Below, one piece after another: positions 52,169 to 61,707 of a DNA stretch of 64,000 nucleotides. The stretch's first letter is position 1. The number at the start of each line of letters is the position of its first letter. Below the pieces are notes generated by a model that saw nothing but the letters and a program-made list of their open reading frames with translations, ran no database searches and was not told the DNA's origin. The DNA comes from Salvia splendens (lineage: Eukaryota > Streptophyta > Magnoliopsida > Lamiales > Lamiaceae), in assembly GCF_004379255.2 (NCBI RefSeq), contig NW_024599272.1:1-64000 (forward strand). Reading direction: 5' to 3'. The position numbers and the translations under genes were made by a program.

Positions 52169-55100
52169 CTAGTCCCCGTCCCTTCCTAGGGTACGAACAT
52201 GTGAAAGACCCATTTGATCCATGCGGACGAGGTCCGCAAGCTCTCTCGGCACCGAGTCTTGTTGCATTTGTTGGCCTCTATCACTCCCTAGTCCCATTCT
52301 CGCAAGGAAATCCGCCGCCTTGTTTCCCTCCCGGTGAATGAAGGTGGCATGGAATTTAAGTTGACGCTTAAGAAGGATCAGATGCGCCATGGCTTCCCGG
52401 GCTAGCGCCGGTCCCCATCCTGCCCCATTAATCAATTTGATAGCTTGTTCGGCGTCTGATTCGATCCAAATAGGGAGGCCAAATTCCTTGGCGATGTTCA
52501 GCCCGTGGATCATTGCCAACAATTCTGCCTCCAGAGCCGATTGTGCTTCAAAAGGTATGCAAAAGGCCACAAGCATTTTACCCGAGAAATCGCGAATGAC
52601 TCCTCCCCCTCCTGCTTTGTTGATCGCTTCATTGAAGGAACCATCCGTATTCACTTTAATCCAAGGGGGGTCCGGTGGCTCCCATTTGATCGCCATGGCG
52701 AGAGGCAACGCCCGAATGGCTTCCGCTTGTTGAGGGATGTTAATTCCAAGTTTAACTCCTCGCCAGTGCTTCGGCTTCAGGCACCCGTTTGCCATAGAAT
52801 TCCGGATGTACATGTGGACCTGCCATATTACATTGTGGGGTTTAAATCTTGTATCTTAGTGTCGGCTCCTATTCCTCTCCGACCAGATGAACCATAGGAT
52901 GAGGTAGGGCATGGCTCGGCTAAGGTGCTTCCTATTCGGCTGATTGCATCTTTGCATCCAAACTTCAATTCTCGTTGGGATTGTGTCATTGATTGAGAGG
53001 CGGGGGGATGTACCTTCAAACCATTCATCAAATTCTCTCCATACTCTACGGGCTCCGAATCCCTGAATGAAGAGGTGCTGGAGGGACTCAATGTTCGGTC
53101 GAATTGGGCAGCATTGGCACTTAGAGGCAAGCTCAATCTCCCGCCATTGAAGTTTTGTGTCAACCGGCACCCGATTGGAGAGTAGCCTCCAGATAAAGAT
53201 GGCTATTGAGTTGGTGAGTCCCGCCTTCCAAACATCCCCCAAACCTTGGATGATCGTGTTTCGCCCTCGGAGTGTGTCCCATGTCGAAGCCACCGTGAAT
53301 TCCCCATGCATAGAGAGGTTCCACCTAAGGATATCCTGTTCGTCATGGAGGATCGGTGTATTAATGATGCCATCGATAACATGCTGAGGAAGGCCGGCCT
53401 GATTGTGAAGGAGTTGGAGCTTGGGCACATCCCAAACACCATTTGTAATGAACTCCGAAACTCGGGTGGTTGGTCTTCCCCTATCATCAAGGCTAATTTC
53501 CCTCAGGGGACTATTACCAAACCAAATGTCATCCCAGAAGTAGATGTCCCCTTGTCCCACTAGCCATCTCATGTGCGGTTGCGCGAGGGGCCAGGCTCTT
53601 GAGAGCCTTCGCCACGTAGGGCTACTCCTGCTCGGCAGTCTCAAGGTGAGCGGTGTGGAGTTGGTGCAATATTTTGCCATCATGTATCTTGCCCAAAGGG
53701 AGTTTTGCTCCCGAAAGCGCCACCAAAGTTTGATATTGAAGGCGCGGAGGACCTCCTTAGTTTTTCGGATCCCAAGGCCTCCTTCTTCAGTAGGGCGGCA
53801 CATTTGTTCCCATCCAATCCAATGGGTCCGCTTCTTCTCATTCGTAGACCCCCAAAAGAATCGGGCCATTTGTTTGCTTTAGGGTACCGGTCGTGGGCTC
53901 GACGGCTTGGAAGATGTGCAAGGGGATCGCTTCAAGAGTGCTCTTAATCAACGTGAGCCTTCCTCCAAAAGAGAGGTGACGGTGTGCCCATCCTGAAATC
54001 CTTCTTGCAATCTTTTCCCGTAGGAAGAGGAACATGTCCGTGCGCTTGACACCACGGTAGATAGGGACACCGAGGTAGAGAAAAGGGAAGGCCCCTCTAG
54101 AGAAGCCTCCTTCCGCCTGGATCAAGTTTGCCCAATGCTCATGGTTTTCGGCGATATAGAAATTACTCTTGGCAAGGCTGACTTGTTGGTCGGAGACTCT
54201 TTCATACTTCTCGAGACAAGCTCTTAGCCGGCGCATAGGAATTGCCGCCGCTTGAGTGAAGATAATTATGTCGTCCGCATAGGCTAGATGGCTGATCTCC
54301 ATGCATCTCCGGGAGGCTTTGAACGTCATGTCCTTTTGGCCAAGGATGAGCTTATCTAAGGCTCGGGACAGGTATTCCGCAGCGATCACGAACAGAGCAG
54401 GGGAGATCGGGTCTCCTTGTCGAAGTCCTCGAGTTGATCTAAAGAAGCCCGAGGGTGCCCCGTTAACAAGAACCGAGAACCAGCAATAACCAATACACCT
54501 CTCCATAAGTGAAATCCATGAATCCGGGAATCCCATACGGCGTAAAACTTTGAAGAGGAAGGGCCATTGGACCCTATCATAGGCTTTAGCCATGTCAATC
54601 TTAACAGCCACATTAGGCGCTGGAGAGCATCTAGCAAGCTCATGGAACATTTCTTGAGCCAGTAGTGCGTTGTCGTTAAGGAGCCGGCCTTTGACAAACC
54701 CACTTTGGTTTGGGGAGATGACCTGTGGAAGGAAGGGGGAGAGTCGAGAGGTGAGTACCTTGGTAATGATCTTGTTTAAAACATTGCAAAGACTAATGGG
54801 TCGGTAGTCGGTCCATGACTCTGGCGAGGCCTTCTTTGGGATAAGGACAATGCTTGTGGCCGTGATGCTCCTTGGCAGGAAGGCCCCTCTGAAGAACTGT
54901 CTGATTGCTTCCACTACCTCCGGCCCCACAATGTGCCAGCAGGCTTGATAGAAAGTGGCCGAGAAGCCGTCGGGTCCGGGTGCACTATCTCCGGAAATGC
55001 AAAAGGTGGCACTCTTGACCTCATCCGCACTTGGGGCGTCTGCGATGCCAACGAACTGCTCGGCTGAGTGGACCTGCTGGATTAGGTCGAGGTCTGGATC

Positions 55101-56321
55101 TTCAAGTGTCGGATTGTTGGGGGCAAGGAGTTGTTGGTAAAACTCCACTGCGGACTTTTTAATCTCGGCTTCCTCGGTGAGCTCCTGCCCATTGGCACTA
55201 ATTGAGTGGATGCGGAGACGGACCCTCTTTTGTTTCACCCAGCTTTGATAGAACCGGGTATTTTTATCTCCCTCGGCAAGCCACCTCAAGGCTGCCTTCT
55301 GTCGCCAAAAATCTTCTTCCATTCTCAATAAAAGGATGTACTCGGCAATGTGTTTGTTGATTGCTGTCCTGTGATTCGGTGTCGGCCTTGCCTCGAAACT
55401 AGCTTGAGCCACAGCAATTTCTTCCTCCTTTTCCTTTAGGTTAGCATGGATGTTCCCAAAAACCTCTTTGTTCCACTCCTTAAGAGCCTTTTTAACTCTG
55501 GCCTGCTTGATTTGAATGTTTAGGAGTCCACCCGCCCCCGTGGGCTCCTCCCATGTTTTTTGCACTACGGCCATGAATCCTTCATGCCGGATCCACATGT
55601 CCTGGAACCTGAATGCCTTGGCTCCAGCGGATGTGTTCAGCTTCGTGCACCTTGCAAGAACTGGTCCATGGTCCGAGGCAACCCGGGGGAGATTCGTTAC
55701 CCGGGTAGCCTCGAAGGTCTTAGTCCATTCCTCACTGACAAGCACTCTATCCAACCTTTCAAAAAGGCCATTCTTGGCCCATGTGAATGCCGCTCCATCA
55801 AATCCAGGATCAAGCAGCCTACAGTCTTCCGTTGCCTCCGCAAAATCAACCATCTCGGCTTGCCGGTTGGTATCACTTCCGACTCTGTCTTGGTGTGATA
55901 GGATGGTGTTGAAATCACCACCGATGATCCAAGGTGTTCCCTCGAGAGGCCCGGCGATCTCCCTCATCTTGTCCCATAAGTGATGTCTTTCGACCCTTGT
56001 GCATTTGGCGTACACGGCTGAAATGGCCACCGGTCTAGCAAGGCGGTGGGACTTAAGGCGCCCGTGAAGAATTTGTTCCGAGTCATCCTCAATATCAAAG
56101 GTGGACCCCTCTTCCGCAAACAACCAAATCTTCCCGTTCGTGTTCGAACCAATGTAGGGTAGCCCCAAGGCTTTGAAGAATCGGTCCGGGTCCGGGGGAG
56201 TGAGCGGTTCCATTATTGCAAGAAATAAAACATTATGACAACTAATAAGTCTTTTTAAAACGTTTTGAGTGGGCGCGTTCGCGATCCCCCTCACGTTCCA
56301 AAACATGAAATTGTAAGACAT
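52169..56321 (-). pseudogene. LINE J ORF2, two disabling changes
   Basis: ATG aligned to the family start at 56321; an overlapping ATG at 56324 shares bases with the ORF1 TGA. Endonuclease and RT (AYADDIIIF) are intact down to about 53880. There, eight bases present in LINES D and E are missing, shifting the frame. The zf-RVT part (CQCC) is open from 53869. At 52858-52856 a TAA replaces the Gln codon of the SRHQG motif. RNase H (NTDGS, EAELLA, ESDAEQA, HREGNKAADF) is complete to the stop at 52169. The damage is light, fitting a recent insertion. Confidence 0.92.
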
Positions 56322-59300
56322 CATTGACAAGAAGGGTGCGTACCCAAAGAGGATGAAGGCCCTCCTTGATAGTCAATGCGGTGTTGCTCTTTGTTCGGGG
56401 CGGCCTCCTCGGCGTCGTCGGCCGGAATGTTGCCTCCAAACCTCTCGTCCCCCCCGTACAACTCCATGGGGTCTTCGTCCACATCCCCACAATTCTCAAC
56501 ATCAAATTCTCCATTCGCCATGAGAGAGTAATATTGGTTAGTACTCATGTGGTTCTTTGCCGAAAAGAACCCACGCCCCCTTGTCATAGCATGGCGCGCG
56601 CCTCCTCTCGGATTCCTTCGATAATCTGGTGAAACCGAGCGCCTCGCATTGGGGGAGCCCCACTCCACTTCCATGTTCCCACGTGGTGTTGGTGGTTCGG
56701 TGGTGGGGTGCGAAAGGTTCCCCCCGTTCGGCGGGGACTTCCCAACCTCGGGCTTGAGCCCCGCATTTTGAGTTCCGGAGCTCGATCTGCTCTCCAAAGT
56801 AGAGTCACCCATAATGTCCGGTCCCTCCCAAGAAATACCACCGGTATCCTCCCCATTTGTTTTGTTATTGTTTGGTCGATCACCGGCCTTGCCTTGTTTC
56901 TTCCCATGACGTGTCCATTCATTGGAGTTGGGGACATTCTTCCCCGTATCTTGTTTCCCCTTCTCGGTTTGTCTCTCGGGTTGTGGCTGTTTTGGCGGGC
57001 CGTTGTGGTAATTTCTCTTCGGCGGCCGTTCCTTCTTGCCCGTCGCATAGCACACCTCACTTGTATGGCCAACGTGTTTGCAATCTTGGCAATATGATGG
57101 TATTTTGTCCCATCGGATTCGCTGCACCGTTTCTCGCCCACCAAGGTCAAGGATTATCTCTTCGGGAGGCGGTTTTGTGATGTCTATCTCGACGCAAATT
57201 CGGGCAAATGAAAGCCGAGTCTTGTTTGCCGTGGCTCGATCAATTTGTATTGGAGTGCCGAGAAGCTTGCCGATGGCGAATAAGGCAGATTGGTCGAAAA
57301 GATGAATGGGGAGGCCAATTAGGTTGCACCAAATTGCCGCAATGGGGGACTCGCAATATGCATCAAAGTCCGGGACCATTTGAAGACCCTCATCGGGTGT
57401 CGGTCAATGAGCCATACGGGCGTACCCTTTGGGCCTCCAAGGATTCGGGCATAGTCCGCCAAGTCCTCGCATTGAATGAGAATGTGTTTAGCATTAATGT
57501 ACTTCCAACTAAATCCACACCGAAGTTTAATATTATTAAGGGTCTTTTGGATTTGAAGTCCCGTGGGGATAGAGTGAGAGAACTTACCCACAATGGCGTG
57601 GCCCATGCGCTCAGCTAGCTTTTGAGTTTCCGCTCCGGAGAAGTAAATGGCCGGGATGCCGTCGGACACAGAGGCAAATCCAATATTTTGGAGCTTATCC
57701 GGCTCAAAGGCTTGAGGGCCGTTAGGGTCAGTCGAGCTTTTAAGCATGTCCGCCAACGTTTTCGGCCGGTCGGGGTGGCTTGAGGCGCCTTCACCCCCGC
57801 CTTGTAGAGTGTTACTCGCCGAGCCCAAAGGTGTACCCTTAAACAAGTCCGCCATCGATTTCGGCCACGACGAGGGCCCCGGGGTATCATCTACCCCCCC
57901 ATGTTGATTAACTGCATTCAGCCCTTGTGTTGCGGCATCCGCCGTGGACATAGGTGTATTTCCACTTCTCTTCGGGTTGTTGTGCTCGGCTTTTCCATTC
58001 TCGGTTAGGGTCTTCTCGGCACCTACGTTGCCGTTGTGTGCCCTTCTCGGCTTTTCCCTTCTCGGCTTTTCGGCTTTTCCCTTCTCGGTGTGGATCTTCT
58101 CGGCCTTTTCATTCTCGGTGTGGATCTTCTCGGCCTTTTCATTCTCGGTGTGGATCTTCTCGGCCTTTTCATTCTCGGTGTGGATCTTCTCGGCATCATC
58201 CATAGGCGTATCGTTGGGTGTTGGTGTTTCCCTTGTCACTACAACCATCTCGGCACTAGGCGTGGCCTTGTTCGTCGTCTCGGTAACAAGCTTTTCTCGG
58301 TTGGCGTTAGGGTTCGACTTAGGCCGCGGCTGGCCGAGCTCCGCACTATAATGTTTCGAGCTGGCCTCAAACGAAGCTCGGATCTTGCTAGTTCGTCCTC
58401 GTTCGAGAGGGGGGAAGTCCTCAAGAGAAGGTCCACTCCCATCCCAAGGTGTGTGTGTGATACTTTGCATGCATCCTGAAGAGTTTTGGGGGAACTCCGG
58501 AGGTTTGTAACTGGCCGCCGGTAGGTTTCCGGTACGAAGAGGCTGCGCCGCCGCTGCATCCAGCATTTCCACCGAGTCCAACGCTGCAAGGTGAAGGATC
58601 TCATCTAGTTTTGGGCTCCGTGGTGGAGATCCAAACGATACAGCTCGTGCCATACAAGAGGGGAAAGGGGAGAAGGCACTTTCCAGGGGAGCTATTGTAC
58701 TTGCTAACATTTTAGGCAAGTTTGCTTTTGTACCTGATGGCTTAGGTAGGAAGGGTGGATTGGTGCTTTCCAAGTCAACTTTTGTACCTGCCTCAGGGTT
58801 AGGTAGGTTTGCTTTTCCACTTTCCAATGGGGCAGGGACAACACATGGGGCAGCTTGTACTTCACGTGACCTAGCAAGCTTTGGTTGGGGATTGTGGAGG
58901 GGGGGAACTTCGCCGGAAACGGCCATAAGCTCGATGGCGGGAACAGCAGATTCCGGCGGGCCGCCTCCTTCCGGTACGGTTCTACCGTTGGGGCCATCGA
59001 ACTCTTCTTCACATTCATTCCAATGCTCCACTTCCTCTTCCTTCTTATGAGGCAATTCGGGGTCCTCCATCCTGAAAGAGACCCCCAAGTCGAGGGACGG
59101 AGTCGCCGGGAACAGGGATCCTTTGCATTTGGGACTACCGGCCGCAGGTCCTTCCTCCTCACCGAAGTCTATCTTCTTCCTTAGTTGCTTGTCCTCGGGC
59201 ATCGGAGACGGGACAAATCTCTTACGACCATTGCCTTTAGTAGGAGGCGCCGGCGTACTTTTCCGGGCTTTGAGCTTTGCTTTAGCAATTTTTAGTTCCA

Positions 59301-59466
59301 TGGATTTGGTCGGACGTTGAAGGGAAGCGGCGTCGCCAGCTCGGAAGACCATTTGCTGATCGGAGAGGACCCGAGCTCCCTCATCCCCGGAACCAATGTC
59401 AGGCAAATGAACCGGATTAATGGCCGGAGTGTCTCTCTTTTCGTCGGGGTCCGGCGGCTGCCCCAT
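56321..59466 (-). pseudogene. LINE J ORF1, one-base frameshift
   Basis: ATG 59466 (MGQPPDPDEK); the frame is open upstream to 59634. Basic block RKSTPAPPTKG, GRKRFVPSP, EDKQLRKK. The middle is longer and diverged compared with D and E. SLEDFPPLERG lies near 58420 and four EKIHTEN repeats at 58080-58196. DUF4283 begins near 57690. A missing G near 57370 shifts the frame at the FKWSP motif; the rest (CQDCKHVGHTSEVC near 57090, STNQYYSLM near 56550) is open to TGA at 56321. One base separates it from a full protein. Confidence 0.9.
58080..58196. repeat. 30-bp minisatellite in LINE J ORF1
   Basis: Four near-perfect 30-bp units encode EKIHTENEKA repeats on the minus strand. LINEs D and E have two diverged units at the same place. 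Confidence 0.9.
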
Positions 59467-59766
59467 TGTTTCAGCCAGCCGAGAGGGCTTCGGCAAGGTG
59501 TGGCCGAGACGTGGAGTAGAGATTGACGGGAGCCGCGAGCCAAGTCCGACGATGAAGTCGCTTTCGTCGGGGATGGGCCGGGGGTGACAAGCGGAGTGGG
59601 ATTGGGAGGAGGACGGCAGGGTGGTAACCACCAAGGAGGATGATGGAAGGTGATGAACCGATGGACGAGGGAGTGGTGGCTGGGGTCGGCGAATGTCGTC
59701 GGGTGGCGAGGTGGTGGTGGGAGATTGGCGGCGGAGGTCAAAGGTGGTACAATAGGGTGGAGTATT

Positions 59767-59792
59767 TTAGAGAGAAGGAGGAGCTTCTCTAA
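59767..59792 (-). promoter_or_regulatory. 5' leader stem-loop, LINE J
   Basis: TTAGAGA / TCTCTAA. Both sides of the second outer pair have changed together relative to C-G in LINEs A, B and I (now U-A). Confidence 0.7.
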
Positions 59793-59833
59793 CAGATTTT
59801 CGTGTATTGGTCATCTTAGTACTAAAGGGATCT

Positions 59834-60345
59834 AACAGCAAAACGTGTCTTTATGCTATCTACTGAAAGACTAGGTCTTGATAAAATACTATTTCTTAAT
59901 CTACATACGTTAGCATTGAGCATACGATATTGATTATGCACTACTTTGACTTATCAAAAGGTACGGTTTTTCGCAACCCAATAATCCTGATATATTGGGT
60001 AGTGGTGATTAATATCTAGCGGTGCTAGGATTGCTATTATGTTGAATCGTGCGCGAGGTGAGTCTCGTTTGTTAATGAGCTTGAACAAGGTTTTATTATT
60101 CGGAAATTGGTCAGTTGGAATTTAATTATTCCATAAATAATATATAAGTGTTTCTTGCTAAGTCCACTCTTGGAATTAATAAGATGTTAATTAATTAAGT
60201 CCATAGCAGACTTTAATTAATTAATGGATATTTATATCTTAAGCGCGGGAAATAAATAATAAATAAAATGGAAACCTGGATTATTTATAATTTCGGATTT
60301 GGATGGGTAGGTCAATATTACTTCTCGTAATATTCAAATTATGGT
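59834..60345 (+). mobile_element. Copia LTR, copy 2, second part
   Basis: Continuation of the LTR after LINE J, ending against LINE C near 60345. It lacks about 12 bases (TATAGTGGCTGC) that copy 1 keeps near 4355. Confidence 0.75.
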
Positions 60346-60980
60346 GGCGATTCCGGGAGCAAAACTCCCTTTGGGCAAAGTACATGAAGGCTAAATACTG
60401 CAACAAGCCCCCCCCTTGCGGCGTCACCATCGGGGAGGAACAACCCGACGTGGAAGAGGCTTTTGAAAGTGCGAAGTCAAGCAAACCCACACATTAGATG
60501 GGTGGTTGGACAGGGAGAAATATATTTTTGGGATGACATTTGGCTCGGCAATTCCGTCCTAAGGGAAATCAGTTTTGATGATAGGGGCGCACCCTTAACC
60601 ATGGTCTCGGACCTCATCAGGGAAGGGGCATGGGATGAGCCCAAACTTCAGCATCTCTAGGACCAGGCCGGACTCCCGCAACAGGCTATCTCACAAATCC
60701 TTGACACACCAATCGTCTCGGGGGAGCCGGACATCTCGAGATGGACCCTTTTCCTGGCTCAGAGAATTTTTGTTGGCCACGACATGGGAGACTATACGGT
60801 CACAAAGACCGATTATGCAGGGGCTGGGTGATATTTGGAAGGTCGGCCTCATCAATTCTATTGCAGTCTTCAACTGTCGCCTACTGTCGAACCGAATCCC
60901 GGTCGATACCAAGCTCCAATGGAGGAAAATTAAGATGGCATCAAAATGCCAATGCTGCCCCCACAGACCTAACACCGAAT

Positions 60981-61037
60981 CGCTCTAACACTTATTCTTT
61001 TTTTTTTTTTTTTTTTTTTTCGCTCTAACACTTATTC
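60981..61037. mobile_element. Tail-only insertion: 23 T between 17-bp duplications
   Basis: CGCTCTAACACTTATTC, then T23 (60998-61020), then the same 17 bases again. Copy 1 has the 17 bases once (5010-5026) and no T run. It looks like a poly(A)-only product of target-primed reverse transcription on the minus strand. Confidence 0.9.
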
Positions 61038-61692
61038 ATCCAAGGTTGGGGAGCATCTAGTGTGTGGAGAGAATTTGACGGCCCCACCCCTCCGAATAAA
61101 CGACACAATCCCGGACATGATCGAAGTGTGGTCACGGAGGATCCAACAACAAGACAAGAAACACCTTTGCAGAGTCACGCCATACCAAATATTGTGGTTC
61201 ATTTGGGCAGAGCGAAATAGGAGCCGACATGAGCAAGTTCAATTCAAACCCTTCAATGTGGTGTGGCAAGTTCAAATGTTCATCCACAACAGCATGGCCA
61301 ATGGAAAGATCAAGCCAAAGCATTGGAAGGGGGTGAAGATCAGAATGAGTATTCCGAACCAAACCGAGACAAGGAGACCGAGACCGCTAGTCATGCTGGT
61401 CAAGTGGCACCCCCCCGGAACGGCCGTGAATCAAACTCAATACGCACGGGGCGTACATGGTGGTAACAGATAAGGCAGGAGGGGGGTGTCGTCCGTGACT
61501 ACTCCGGAAGGATGCTCGCAGCTTTCGCAATCCCCCTCGACGCTTACTCGGCCTTGGAAGCCGAGCTCATGGCCTTGTTTCATGGACTGACCTTGGCCAA
61601 GGAATTTAAACAGGCCATCTGGATTGAGTCGGATGCTGAACAAGCTATTAAGTTACTCAATGGTACAAACTGGGGCCCGACACACATTCGCC

Positions 61693-61707
61693 GAGCCATG
61701 GCACGCT
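61693..61707. repeat. Target-site duplication of LINE B in copy 2, left copy
   Basis: GAGCCATGGCACGCT. The right copy lies beyond the window. Confidence 0.9.

Larger units (their letters stand above)
51912..59816 (-). mobile_element. LINE J, full-length, inserted after the duplication
   Basis: 7.9 kb on the minus strand with a perfect 17-bp target-site duplication and poly(A) (T run ending at 51940). ORF1 59466-56321 has one frameshift; ORF2 56321-52169 has an 8-bp deletion and a stop. It is absent from the same place in copy 1, so it arrived after the duplication, or it is an allelic difference if the repeat is an assembly artefact. Confidence 0.96.
60346..61707 (+). mobile_element. LINE C copy 2, cut by LINE B
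   Basis: Counterpart of 4366-5699, with the extra tail-only insertion at 60998-61020. LINE B follows at 61708. Confidence 0.85.
60346..61707 (+). pseudogene. LINE C ORF2 C-terminal region, copy 2
   Basis: The same ORF2 segment as in copy 1, with TAG at 60658-60660 shared and thus ancestral. FWDDIWLG is near 60530, CQCC near 60950, WFIWAERNRSR near 61200, and the RNase H start EAELMALFHG at 61560-61590 with ESDAEQA near 61630. Fewer frame breaks than copy 1. The T-run insert interrupts it at 60998. Confidence 0.85.

Noticed and set aside
58080..58196. CRISPR-like array (30-bp repeats)
   Set aside because: Units are adjacent without spacers, lie inside a coding frame and occur in a plant retrotransposon.
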